Shown: positions 40,108 through 49,994 of the stretch, one piece after another
Layout: every line of letters starts with the position of its first letter
Position numbering within the stretch: the first letter of the stretch is position 1
Source: Bacteroidota bacterium
GTDB lineage: Bacteria > Bacteroidota > Bacteroidia > Chitinophagales > Chitinophagaceae
DNA: 64,000 bases
Assembly: GCA_963169635.1 (NCBI GenBank)
Contig: CAUJDL010000041.1
Location: forward strand, 62,001 to 126,000
Reading direction: 5' to 3'
Program-made: the position numbers and the translations under genes
The notes under the pieces: generated by a model
Seen by the model: only the letters and a program-made list of their open reading frames with translations
Database searches by the model: none
What the model was told of the DNA's origin: nothing

Positions 40108-41115
40108 TTAAGTAGTAGTTGGTTTATTTAAAATTTTCCAGAGTGCATCTTTCAATTCTGTTAAGCCTGTTTGTGTAACAGAAGAAATAAATAAATGAGG
40201 AATATTTTTAGGCAATTCTTTTTTAATTTCTTTTTTCAGTTCATCATCAAGCATATCGCTTTTGCTGATAGCTATTAAAATATCTTTATGTAATAATTCA
40301 GGATTATATTCTTTTAATTCATTTAATAAAATATTAAACTCATTTTTATGATGTAGGCTATCAGCTGGAATAATAAAAAGCAAACAACTATTTCTTTCAA
40401 TATGTCTTAAAAATCTATGACCTAAACCTTTGCCTTCTGCAGCTCCTTCTATAATTCCTGGTAAGTCTGCAATACAAAAACTTTTATCATCTCTATATTG
40501 TACTATACCTAATTGAGGAGTAAGTGTAGTAAAAGCATAGTTAGCAATTTTAGGTTTAGCAGCAGTGATTACACTTAATAAAGTAGATTTCCCAGCATTA
40601 GGAAAACCCACCAAACCTACATCTGCCAATACTTTCAGCTCTAATTGTTTCCAACCTTCTACACCTTCTTCTCCTGGTTGTGCATGTTCAGGAACTTGAT
40701 TTGTTGGTCTAGCAAAATGCTGATTACCTAAACCACCACGACCACCTTTTAACCAAACAATCTCTTGTTTATCTTCTAAAATTTCTGCTTCTATTTTTCC
40801 TGATTCTTCATCTTTAGCAATAGTGCCTAAGGGTACTTCAATAATTATATCATCGCCATCTTTTCCTGTACAATTACTGCCACTTCCATTTTCTCCATTT
40901 TTGGCTAATACATTTTTGTAATAGCGTAAATGAAGTAAAGTCCAAAGTTGTGCATTGCCTTTTAAAATTATATGACCTCCTCTACCTCCATCACCTCCAT
41001 CTGGTCCACCTTTTGCAGTTAATTTATTACGCATAAAATGTTTTGCACCAGCACCACCATGCCCACTTCTACAAAAAATTCTTATTTGGTCTATAAAATT
41101 ATTTTTTTCAGACAC
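40108..41115 (-). CDS. obgE: Obg family GTPase
   Basis: '[19 protein letters not shown]', '[40 protein letters not shown]', '[26 protein letters not shown]'. Confidence 0.96.
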   Translation of the reverse strand: MSEKNNFIDQIRIFCRSGHGGAGAKHFMRNKLTAKGGPDGGDGGRGGHIILKGNAQLWTLLHLRYYKNVLAKNGENGSGSNCTGKDGDDIIIEVPLGTIAKDEESGKIEAEILEDKQEIVWLKGGRGGLGNQHFARPTNQVPEHAQPGEEGVEGWKQLELKVLADVGLVGFPNAGKSTLLSVITAAKPKIANYAFTTLTPQLGIVQYRDDKSFCIADLPGIIEGAAEGKGLGHRFLRHIERNSCLLFIIPADSLHHKNEFNILLNELKEYNPELLHKDILIAISKSDMLDDELKKEIKKELPKNIPHLFISSVTQTGLTELKDALWKILNKPTTT

Positions 41116-41137
41116 TTGATATAATTTTTATTATAGT

Positions 41138-41170
41138 AAAAACGACTTCATTTATTAATGAAATCGTTTT
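41138..41170 (-). terminator. Terminator-like hairpin after the PDH E2 gene
   Basis: AAAACGACTTCATTTATTAATGAAATCGTTTT dyad. Confidence 0.6.
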
Positions 41171-41201
41171 AAAAAATTGTTCTTTAAAAAAAGAAAATAA
41201 A

Positions 41202-42809
41202 TTAAAGCATCATTCTTAAAGGCTCTTCTAATAAGCTTTTAAGTGTTTGTAAAAATGCAGATCCTGTAGCACCATCTACAACTCTATGATCGCAACTTAA
41301 AGTAACTTTCATAACATTACCTGCTACAATAGTACCATTTTTAACAACTGGTACTTGTGCAATACCACCAACAGCTAAAATACAAGCATCTGGAGGATTG
41401 ATAATTGCAGTAAACTCTTCTATACCAAACATACCTAAATTGCTAATAGTAAAAGTATTGCCTTCCCAATCGGATGGTTGTAATTTTTTGTCTTTTGCTT
41501 TTTGTGCATAATCTTTTACTTGTGCAGCAATTTGTGTTAGGCTTAATGTATCTGCATAGCGTACTACAGGTACTAATAAACCTTCATCTACAGCTACAGC
41601 AACACCAATATGTATATGATGATTAAAACGAATTTTATCGCCTAACCAACTACTATTTACTTTAGGATGTTGTTTTAATGCAATTGCAGTAGCTTTTAAA
41701 ACTAAATCGTTAAAGCTAATTTTTGTTTTACCATCTGCATTTAATCTTGTACGTGCAGCAACTGCTTCATCCATATCTATACTCATAGTAAGATAAAAAT
41801 GTGGTGCTGCAAATTTGCTTTCTGCTAATCTTTTAGCAATTACTTTACGCATTTGGCTTACTGGTACTTCATCAAAACTTTCTGTACCACTAGTTATTGG
41901 TGCAGCAATTGTAGTTGCTACTTGTGTAGTGTTAGTTGCAGCAATTGTTGATGGAGTATAAGCATCTACATCTGCTTTAATTATTCTTCCATTATCGCCA
42001 CTACCTTTTACATATTTTAAATCAACACCTTTTTCTTGAGCTATTTTTTTAGCTAATGGCGATGCAATAACTCTTCCTTCATTAACTACTGTTACTGAAG
42101 TTGTAATAGGTTCTGCTGTTGTAGTATTACTTGTTTGTGGTGTAGCAATATTTGTACTTGCTTTTGTACCATCATTTTTTACAGCATTAATAATGGTATT
42201 TATATCTGTTCCTTGTTTGCCTATAATACAAAGCAAATCATTTACTAAAATTTTTTCTCCTGCATTAGCACCTTGATATAGTAAAGTTCCTTCTTTATAA
42301 CTTTCTAATTCAAGTGTTGCTTTATCAGTTTCTATTTCTGCTAAAATATCTCCTTTTTTTACGGTATCGCCAATATTTTTTTGCCAACTTGCAATAACGC
42401 CTTCTGTCATTGTATCACTTAAACGAGGCATTAATACTACTTCATCAAAGCTTTTACTTTCTGTTGCTGCTGCTTGTTCTTGTATTGGTGTAGTTGTTGT
42501 TGCTACTGCTGGTTCAGTTGTTACATTATTTGCATTTGATTGTTTTGTAAATAATGCACTAATATCTTCTCCTTTATTACCAATGATAGCTAATAAATCA
42601 TTCACTAATAATTTACCACCATTAGGTGCACCAATATGTAGTAATGTTCCTTGCTGATAACTCTCTAATTCTAATGTTGCTTTATCAGTTTCTATTTCTG
42701 CTAAAACATCTCCTTTATTTACTGAATCACCCACTTGTTTATGCCATGCAGCAATAACACCTTCTGTCATTGTATCGCTTAAACGAGGCATTAAAATAAC
42801 TTCTGCCAT
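41202..42809 (-). CDS. pyruvate dehydrogenase complex dihydrolipoamide acetyltransferase (E2), two lipoyl domains
   Basis: Two copies of '.EVILMPRLSDTMTEGVIA.W....GD.V.KGD.LAEIETDKATLELES', PSBD 'VIASPLAKKIAQEKGVDLKYVKGSGDNGRI', catalytic 'VTLSCDHRVVDGATGSAFL'. Confidence 0.93.
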   Translation of the reverse strand: MAEVILMPRLSDTMTEGVIAAWHKQVGDSVNKGDVLAEIETDKATLELESYQQGTLLHIGAPNGGKLLVNDLLAIIGNKGEDISALFTKQSNANNVTTEPAVATTTTPIQEQAAATESKSFDEVVLMPRLSDTMTEGVIASWQKNIGDTVKKGDILAEIETDKATLELESYKEGTLLYQGANAGEKILVNDLLCIIGKQGTDINTIINAVKNDGTKASTNIATPQTSNTTTAEPITTSVTVVNEGRVIASPLAKKIAQEKGVDLKYVKGSGDNGRIIKADVDAYTPSTIAATNTTQVATTIAAPITSGTESFDEVPVSQMRKVIAKRLAESKFAAPHFYLTMSIDMDEAVAARTRLNADGKTKISFNDLVLKATAIALKQHPKVNSSWLGDKIRFNHHIHIGVAVAVDEGLLVPVVRYADTLSLTQIAAQVKDYAQKAKDKKLQPSDWEGNTFTISNLGMFGIEEFTAIINPPDACILAVGGIAQVPVVKNGTIVAGNVMKVTLSCDHRVVDGATGSAFLQTLKSLLEEPLRMML

Positions 42810-42991
42810 AATAAAAAAATTACACAATTAATTTTTAGAGCCGTGAAAATACATCAAATTAAAATTGTGGCAAGTATTACGATGTATTTTATTGTATAAT
42901 TCAATCATTTTATATAAAAATTGGTATTATAATGAGTTTTATTTAACTACTATTTTTAAAAATTACCCTATAAAACCTTCGTTGTATAAAT

Positions 42992-43003
42992 TGGTATATA
43001 CCA
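42992..43003. promoter_or_regulatory. Perfect 12-bp palindrome TGGTATATACCA, candidate operator upstream of the FAH-family gene
   Basis: TTGGTATATACCAG; 10-mer AAATTGGTAT repeated at 42918-42927 and 42988-42997. Confidence 0.45.
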
Positions 43004-43045
43004 GTATAATCTTTTACTTTCGCAACACTTAAAACTTTATGAGCA

Positions 43046-44053
43046 ATGAAACTAGTTTCTTATTTAAAAAATGAACATGATCAATTAGCTTTTTTAGTAG
43101 ATAATCGTTTATACGATTGCGATATTGTGCATCCTGAATTACCAGGTAATATGAATATGTTTTTAAATTATTGGGACGATATGTTTCCTTTAGCACAAAG
43201 AGTTAATGAAGCAATAAAAGATGGTACAATACATCAAGAACATGGAATAGATTTAAGTGAATTAAATATTTTGGCACCTATACCTTTTCCTACAAGTTGT
43301 AGAGATGGTTATGCTTTTCGCCAACACGTAGCTGCTGCCAGAAGAAATAGAAAAGTAGATATGATTGCAGAGTTTGATCAATATCCTATTTTTTATTTTA
43401 CTAATCATCATAGCATACAAGGCGAAGGAAATATTTATTGTATGCCCGACCATTTTGAAAAATTAGATTTTGAATTAGAAGCTGCTATTGTTATTTGTAA
43501 AGCAGGCAGAAATATTCCTGCTGAATTAGCAGATGAATATATTGGTGGTTTAATGATTATGAATGATATGAGTGCAAGAAGATTGCAAATGGAAGAAATG
43601 TTATTAAACTTAGGTCCTGCTAAAGGAAAAGATTTTTGTACTGTTATTGGTCCATGCCTTGTAACCTTAGATGAATTAGCACCTTACGAAATACCTGCAA
43701 AAGAAAATCATATTGGTAAATCTTGGAATCTTACTATGAAGTGCAGTGTTAATGGTATTCAAGTAAGTGAAGGTAATGTAGGTGATATGGATTGGACATT
43801 TGCAGAAATTATTGAACGTTGTAGTTATGGTGCAAATATTTATCCTGGCGATGTAATAGGTAGTGGAACAGTTGGCACTGGTTGTTTCTTAGAATTAAAT
43901 GGTACAGGAAAATTAAATAATCCAGCATATCAAGAACAATGGTTAAAAGAAGGAGATGTTGTAGAAATGAGTATTGACCATATTGGCACTTTAAAAAATA
44001 CTATTATAAAAGAAGAAAGTAGTTTTTCTATTTTAGAAAGAAAGAAAATATAA
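43046..44053 (+). CDS. fumarylacetoacetate hydrolase family protein
   Basis: 'LDFELEAAIVICKAGRNIPAELADEYIGGLMIMNDMSAR', 'GPAKGKDFCTVIGPCLVT', 'PGDVIGSGTVGTGCFLELNG'. Confidence 0.9.
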   Translation: MKLVSYLKNEHDQLAFLVDNRLYDCDIVHPELPGNMNMFLNYWDDMFPLAQRVNEAIKDGTIHQEHGIDLSELNILAPIPFPTSCRDGYAFRQHVAAARRNRKVDMIAEFDQYPIFYFTNHHSIQGEGNIYCMPDHFEKLDFELEAAIVICKAGRNIPAELADEYIGGLMIMNDMSARRLQMEEMLLNLGPAKGKDFCTVIGPCLVTLDELAPYEIPAKENHIGKSWNLTMKCSVNGIQVSEGNVGDMDWTFAEIIERCSYGANIYPGDVIGSGTVGTGCFLELNGTGKLNNPAYQEQWLKEGDVVEMSIDHIGTLKNTIIKEESSFSILERKKI

Positions 44054-44122
44054 TACTGCTTTAGTGATTGATAAATTACTATTAGTTTCTTTTTAGCCCA
44101 AAAACTTATTGTTATTATTGCA

Positions 44123-46042
44123 ATGTGTATGAGTAATGATGCATTGCAAATATTAAAACAGTATTGGAAATACAACGCATTTAGAGGCGAACAAGCAAAC
44201 ATTATTCAAGCCGTATTAGCAAAAAAAGATGTATTAGCATTGTTGCCAACAGGTGGAGGTAAATCTGTTTGTTTTCAAGTACCTACTTTATTATTAGATG
44301 GTTTGTGTTTAGTAATTTCTCCACTCATTGCTTTAATGAAAGATCAGGTAGAAAACCTGCATAAAAAAAATATACAAGCAGTAGCTATTACAAGTGGTAT
44401 GAGTTTTTTTGATGTAAAACAAACACTACAACAAGCTACTCAAGGAGCATATAAATTTCTGTACATATCGCCAGAAAGATTAGCAACAAATCTGTTTAAA
44501 GATTATTTACCTGCATTAAATATTTGCCTAATAGCTGTAGATGAAGCTCATTGTATAAGTCAATGGGGATACGACTTTAGGCCTCCTTATTTAAAAATTG
44601 CTACTTTAAGAAATGAGTTGCCCAATGTACCTATTATTGCTTTAACTGCCTCTGCAACACCTATTGTACAAAAAGATATTATAGATAAATTATTACTTAA
44701 TAATGCAAATGTTTTTGCTCAATCTTTTGAAAAACCTAAATTATCTTTTTCTGTTTTTAAAGTTGCCAGCCAAATAAATAAAGCATTAGAAATTTTACAA
44801 AAAGTAAATGGTAGTAGTATTATTTATTGTAAAAACAGAAAAGAAACTAAAAAAGTAGCATTGTTATTACAGCAGCATCAAATATCATCAGATTATTATC
44901 ATGCAGGACTTACACAAAAAGAAAGAAGTGAAAAACAAAATAATTGGATACAAAATAAAATACGTGTAATGGTTTGTACCAATGCTTTTGGAATGGGTAT
45001 TGATAAACCAGATGTAAGAACTGTTATTCATTTTCATCTTACAGATTGTTTAGAAAATTATTATCAAGAAGCAGGCAGAGCAGGACGTGATGGAAAAAAA
45101 GCTTATGCCATTTTATTATACCAAATTAAAGATGAAGAAGAATTAGCTTTTTTGCCAGATAGTAAATTTCCAACAATAGAAGCTATTAAAAAAGTATATC
45201 AAGCTATTGCTAATTATTTACAAATACCAGAAGGTACAGGCGAAGGCAATTATTACGATTTTGATTTATTAACCTTTTGCAACAACTTTAAATTAGAAGC
45301 TAATTTGGTAATTAATACTTTAAAACTTTTAGAAAATCAAGGTCATATTACTTTTAACGAAAATGTTTTTTTGCAAAGTAAGGTTGTGTTTACTGCAGAT
45401 AAACATACTATCAATAACATAGAAAACACACACCCTCAGTTAGAGTTAGTAATGAAAACTTTACTAAGAACTTATGAAGGAATTTATGAAAATGCTGTAA
45501 CTATTAATGAAAAACTTTTAGCCAAAGTTTGTAAACTGCCATACAGTAAAATACATGAAAACTTACAAGCCTTACATCAGCAAAAAATTATTGAATATAC
45601 CCAACAAAAAAATGCTCCTCAATTATTTTTTATTTTAAACAGAGCTCCTGTAAGTAGTTTATATATTGATATGAAGCAGTATGAAGAAAGAAAAAAATTA
45701 TATAAACAAAGAATAGATACTTTACGAGAATATATTCATTTATCAACAGCTTGTAGAAGTAAATTTATAGCTAATTATTTTGGCGATACTACTGTAAGAA
45801 ATTGTAATTTTTGCGATAATTGTATAGCTAACCATAAACAATTATTAGCTAAAGGAGAGTTTAAAAAAATAGAACAACAAATTTTACAAACACTTAAACA
45901 ACATCAGCTAACCTTAAAAGAATTATTAAATAAATTACCTGCTATAAAACAAGAAAAAGTTTTGCATGTGTTAGATTTTTTGCAAAACGAAAAAATAATT
46001 ATTACAGACAGTAAAAATTTATTGCAAATAAAAATTAAGTAA
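44123..46042 (+). CDS. recQ: RecQ family ATP-dependent DNA helicase
   Basis: 'FRGEQANIIQAVLAKKDVLALLPTGGGKSVCFQVP', 'DEAHCISQWGYDFRP', 'YYQEAGRAGRDGKKAYAILLY', Zn site 'CRSKFIANYFGDTTVRNCNFCDNC'. Confidence 0.94.
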   Translation: MCMSNDALQILKQYWKYNAFRGEQANIIQAVLAKKDVLALLPTGGGKSVCFQVPTLLLDGLCLVISPLIALMKDQVENLHKKNIQAVAITSGMSFFDVKQTLQQATQGAYKFLYISPERLATNLFKDYLPALNICLIAVDEAHCISQWGYDFRPPYLKIATLRNELPNVPIIALTASATPIVQKDIIDKLLLNNANVFAQSFEKPKLSFSVFKVASQINKALEILQKVNGSSIIYCKNRKETKKVALLLQQHQISSDYYHAGLTQKERSEKQNNWIQNKIRVMVCTNAFGMGIDKPDVRTVIHFHLTDCLENYYQEAGRAGRDGKKAYAILLYQIKDEEELAFLPDSKFPTIEAIKKVYQAIANYLQIPEGTGEGNYYDFDLLTFCNNFKLEANLVINTLKLLENQGHITFNENVFLQSKVVFTADKHTINNIENTHPQLELVMKTLLRTYEGIYENAVTINEKLLAKVCKLPYSKIHENLQALHQQKIIEYTQQKNAPQLFFILNRAPVSSLYIDMKQYEERKKLYKQRIDTLREYIHLSTACRSKFIANYFGDTTVRNCNFCDNCIANHKQLLAKGEFKKIEQQILQTLKQHQLTLKELLNKLPAIKQEKVLHVLDFLQNEKIIITDSKNLLQIKIK

Positions 46043-46055
46043 ATACAAAAAGCGT

Positions 46056-46514
46056 TTATACTTGAAATTTACCTTTACCACTTTCATTAACTCTTTCATG
46101 ATGTTCTATAATATTCTCTTTCCAATTAGCATCATATTTTACAAAAAAGCTTAACCAAATACTTCTTGATAAACGCATTATTATTGGTTGTAAAAAAACC
46201 AATAAAATACACGAAATGATTAACCACCACAATACACTATTATCTTTAAATGTTAAACCCAAAAAAATAGTAGAAAATATAAATGAAGCAATAAAAAATG
46301 CAATAGATAATGCATAACTAACATAACCTGTACCATAATAAAAACCTACTTCAATTTCTGTAGGTTGCCCACAAACAGCACAAGCTTTGTGCATGGTAAA
46401 GGCAGTTGTTAATTTATACGGATTTTTAGAAACATAAATATTTCCTTCTCTACAACGTGGACATTTATTTTGCACTACAGACAATAAAAACAACTTCTTT
46501 TTTTGCTTACCCAT
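46056..46514 (-). CDS. DUF983 domain-containing protein
   Basis: 'NKCPRCREGNIYVSKNPY.....MHKACAVCGQPTEIEVGFYYGTGYVSYALS'. Confidence 0.9.
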   Translation of the reverse strand: MGKQKKKLFLLSVVQNKCPRCREGNIYVSKNPYKLTTAFTMHKACAVCGQPTEIEVGFYYGTGYVSYALSIAFFIASFIFSTIFLGLTFKDNSVLWWLIISCILLVFLQPIIMRLSRSIWLSFFVKYDANWKENIIEHHERVNESGKGKFQV

Positions 46515-46544
46515 AGCTGCAAAAGTAATTTTTGAATTTAAATT

Positions 46545-47822
46545 TTAGATTAAAACTTTTTCCATTTGAATACTTCTGGAGCCTTTAATTAAAAAATAAG
46601 TATTAGTAAAATTATGTTGCTTAAGCCATTCACCTGCATCTGCTGCATCCTTCATATAAATATAATTGTGTTTTACAAATGCAAAATCTCCACCTGTTAA
46701 TACTACTTTATGCCAATTATATTGTGCTAATAAATTTACAATGTTTTGATGTTCTTGTACACTTGCATTGCCTAACTCCATCATTGCACCTAACATTACC
46801 ACTTTTTGTGAAGCTTGTATTTGAGCAAAATTTTCAATAGCTACTTTCATGCTACTTGGGTTTGCATTATAAGCATCTAAAATGTAGTGATTACTATCTT
46901 TTGTTATTAATTGGCTTCTGCTATTTGTAGGTGTATAAGCTTCAATTGCTTGTTTAATATTTGCTAAAGAAATTTTAAAATGCACACCAACAGCAACAGC
47001 ACAAAGTATATTAGGTAAGTTATAATCGCCAACTAATTGTGTGTTTAATAAAACAGTTTCTTTATGAATAGTTAATGCAACAGAAAGATAAGGATTAGAC
47101 TGTACAACTTTGCCTTGCACTAAACCATTTTTAGTACCATATTTTATTACTTCATTAATTCCAATACTCATTTCTTTTAAGTAATCAGCATCGTCATTAA
47201 TAAATGCTGTACCACCATTTATTTTTAAAAAAGAAAATAATTCTCCTTTACCTTTTCTTATACCTTCTTCTCCACCAAAACCTTCTAAATGTGCTTTACC
47301 ACAATTAGTAATAATGCCATGTGTTGGCAATGTATAATTACAATAACTTTCAATTTCTTTTTGATGGTTAGCACCCATTTCAATTACTGCAATGGCTGCA
47401 TCTTTTTTAATACTTAATAAAGTAAGTGGTACTCCAATATGATTGTTTAAATTTTTTTGGGTAGTATAAGTTGTCAATTGAGTTGCTAATACAGTACTTA
47501 CTAATTCTTTAGTTGTTGTTTTTCCATTGCTGCCTGTAATTGCAATAAAAGGAATAGAAAATTGTTGTCTATGATATTTTGCTAATTGCTGTAAGGTCTC
47601 TAAAACATCATTTACCAAAATAATTTTTTCAGAAGTAGGATTTACAGGCTCATCAACCACTGCATAAACTGCACCTTTTTGCAAGGCTTCTAATGCAAAA
47701 TGATTGCCATTAAAATTGCCTCCTTTTAATGCAAAAAAAATACTGTCTTGTTGAATATTTCTACTATCTGTAGATATGGTAGGATGTGCTAAGAATAATT
47801 GATAAAGTGTTGCTATATTCAA
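46545..47822 (-). CDS. murF: UDP-N-acetylmuramoyl-tripeptide--D-alanyl-D-alanine ligase
   Basis: 'STDSRNIQQDSIFFALKGGNFNGNHFALEA', 'AITGSNGKTTTKELVSTVL', 'VIEMGANHQKEI', 'LDAYNANPSSM'. Confidence 0.94.
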   Translation of the reverse strand: MNIATLYQLFLAHPTISTDSRNIQQDSIFFALKGGNFNGNHFALEALQKGAVYAVVDEPVNPTSEKIILVNDVLETLQQLAKYHRQQFSIPFIAITGSNGKTTTKELVSTVLATQLTTYTTQKNLNNHIGVPLTLLSIKKDAAIAVIEMGANHQKEIESYCNYTLPTHGIITNCGKAHLEGFGGEEGIRKGKGELFSFLKINGGTAFINDDADYLKEMSIGINEVIKYGTKNGLVQGKVVQSNPYLSVALTIHKETVLLNTQLVGDYNLPNILCAVAVGVHFKISLANIKQAIEAYTPTNSRSQLITKDSNHYILDAYNANPSSMKVAIENFAQIQASQKVVMLGAMMELGNASVQEHQNIVNLLAQYNWHKVVLTGGDFAFVKHNYIYMKDAADAGEWLKQHNFTNTYFLIKGSRSIQMEKVLI

Positions 47823-47946
47823 AATATATCTAAAGTTTATATTTCAAAAATAAGTGCTTTTATAATCATACTTTCAGCAAAATATTTTTGCTGATTAACA
47901 ATTATTTAAGTGAACAAGAAAAATAAAATTTGGAAATTAGATGTAC

Positions 47947-47961
47947 ATACATGTATATTTG
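47947..47961 (+). promoter_or_regulatory. Candidate MarR operator overlapping a TATATTTG -7 element
   Basis: ATACATGTATAT (contains perfect palindrome ATACATGTAT) running into TATATTTG (47954-47961). Confidence 0.5.
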
Positions 47962-47970
47962 CATTATCAA

Positions 47971-48429
47971 ATGAAATTAGAACAAGCAATACAAAGCAAT
48001 AAATTTAGAAACGAAGTGCAGAAAGCAGGGTTAAATATTTTATATACTGCATGGTGGTTAAAAACTATGACATGTAAAGAGTTGAAAGATTTTGGATTAA
48101 CTCATGAACAGTTTAATGTATTAAGAATATTAAAAGGAAAACATCCTAACCAAATGTGTGTAAAAGATATTGCTTCTAGAATGATTGAGAAAAACTCTAA
48201 TGTGCCAAGAATAATTGATAGGTTAGAAGATAAAAAATTAGTACGTCGTAGTCAGGGTGAAGAAGATGGCAGACAAACAGTAATTGAATTAACCCAAACA
48301 GGTATAAATATTTTAGCTACATCTACCATTAAGGTAAATGAGTTATACGATAAATTATTAACTATTAATAATAATGAAGCTGCAACTTTAAATGCTTTAT
48401 TAGAAAAAGTAAGAGAAAAAGAAGATTAA
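47971..48429 (+). CDS. MarR family transcriptional regulator
   Basis: 'LTHEQFNVLRILKG', 'VKDIASRMIEKNSNVPRIIDRLEDKKLVRRSQGEEDGRQTVIELTQTG'. Start taken at the ATG before KLEQAIQ. Confidence 0.9.
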   Translation: MKLEQAIQSNKFRNEVQKAGLNILYTAWWLKTMTCKELKDFGLTHEQFNVLRILKGKHPNQMCVKDIASRMIEKNSNVPRIIDRLEDKKLVRRSQGEEDGRQTVIELTQTGINILATSTIKVNELYDKLLTINNNEAATLNALLEKVREKED

Positions 48430-48444
48430 AAATTTTTATAAAAA

Positions 48445-48462
48445 TACATGTATATACATGTA
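48445..48462. promoter_or_regulatory. Perfect 18-bp palindrome TACATGTATATACATGTA, candidate MarR operator before the pirin gene
   Basis: Sequence equals its own reverse complement and shares ATACATGTATAT with the site upstream of the MarR gene. Confidence 0.6.
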
Positions 48463-48478
48463 AATAAATATAAACAAT

Positions 48479-49348
48479 ATGAAAACTAAAACAATAAATA
48501 CAATATTAGAAGGTACAGCTACAAATGTTGGTACATTTAATGTTCAAGAGTTATTACCAAGTAGAGAATATGGTTATTACGATCCATTTCTTTTATTTCA
48601 TCATGGAAAAACAAAGGCAAATAAAAATATACCTGTAGAAGATCAAGGTGTTGGTCCACATCCTCACAGAGGTTTTAGTCCTGTAACATTTATTTATAAA
48701 GGAGGCATACATCATCAAGATAGTTGAGGTAATAATCAAATTGTTTATGCAGGTGGTACACAATGGATAAATGCAGGTATGGGAATTATTCATAGTGAAA
48801 GAATGCCTATAGATATTTTTGAACTTGGTGGAGAGCAAGAAATTTTACAAGTTTGGATAAATACACCTGCAGCTTATAAAATGGAGCAACCAGCTTATTA
48901 TTCATCTATAAAAGATGAAACACCTACCATAGTTACAGAAGATAATCTAACAACCATTCGTATTTCATCAGGTGTATTAAATGGTGTAAAAGGTAATATA
49001 CCAACATATACAGATGTTACAACAGCTATGGGAGAAATAAAAACTAACGGAACATTTACATTCAACTTTCCTATTACACATCAAACACTTTTATATGTTT
49101 TAGAAGGAGAAGTGATGATAAACAACCATCAAATTGTATCCAATAAAAAAATGGTATTGTTTAATAATGATGGAGAAGAAGTAACAATTAAAGCAAATAA
49201 AGACAGTTTAATTTTTATTGGCTCTGGTACACCAATTAAAGAACCAATTGCAGCTCATGGTCCTTTTGTAATGAACACACAAACAGAAATTTTACAAGCA
49301 TTTAAAGATTATCAAATGGGTAAAATGGGTGTTTTAATTGAAGCATAA
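48479..49348 (+). pseudogene. pirin family protein interrupted by in-frame TGA at 48725-48727
   Basis: Same frame on both sides: '...VGPHPHRGFSPVTFIYKGGIHHQDS*GNNQIVYAGGTQWINAGMGIIHSERMP...'. Pirins normally have an intact 'H.DS.G' here. Confidence 0.85.
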
Positions 49349-49381
49349 AATTTTATTTAATAACTATTAAAATATAAAACA

Positions 49382-49906
49382 ATGAAAACGTATAACATTG
49401 ATACAGCACACAGCGAAATTAACTTTAAAGTAAAACATTTAATGATTACGAATGTTACAGGAAAATTTACAGAGTTTAATGCTACAATGCAAGCTGATAA
49501 AGAAGATTTTTCTGATGCAAAAATTACTTTTAGTGCTAATGTAAACAGCATTTCTACTAATAACGAACAAAGAGATGCTCACTTAAAAAGCAATGATTTT
49601 TTTAATGCAGAAAAATTTCCTACACTTCATTTCGAATCTACAAGCATTGCTCCAAAATCAGCAGATAATTTTGAATTAACAGGCAATTTAACTATTAGAG
49701 ATATAACTAAAACTGTAGTATTAAACGTAGAGTTTGGTGGTAAAATTGTAGATCCTTATGGACAAACTAAATTAGGTTTTGAACTTGCAGGAAAAATAAA
49801 CAGAAAAGATTTTGGATTAACATGGAGTGCAACTACAGAAACTGGTGGTATTGTAGTAAGCGATGAAGTAAGATTACAATTAGCAGTACAAATGATACAA
49901 CAATAA
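49382..49906 (+). CDS. YceI family protein
   Basis: 'YNIDTAHSEINFKVKHLMITNVTGKFTEFN', 'FFNAEKFPTLHFEST', 'LTIRDITKTV'. Confidence 0.92.
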   Translation: MKTYNIDTAHSEINFKVKHLMITNVTGKFTEFNATMQADKEDFSDAKITFSANVNSISTNNEQRDAHLKSNDFFNAEKFPTLHFESTSIAPKSADNFELTGNLTIRDITKTVVLNVEFGGKIVDPYGQTKLGFELAGKINRKDFGLTWSATTETGGIVVSDEVRLQLAVQMIQQ

Positions 49907-49994
49907 AATACCATTGTTGAATTTGGATAATTTTAAATATGCCCAAAAATTAATATTTAATTTTACATCCATAATTACTTAGTAAAAGATAAAG

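Noticed and set aside
47941-47970. MarR start codon at 47941 as in the ORF track
   Set aside because: These 30 nt contain the operator palindrome and a TATATTTG promoter element; the ATG at 47971 gives the conserved MarR N-terminus.
48725-48727. Selenocysteine or alternative-code reading of the TGA in the pirin gene
   Set aside because: No SECIS-like stem was evident just downstream, the position is not a Cys in pirins, and TGA acts as a normal stop at 6589-6591. Mutation or sequence error is simpler.
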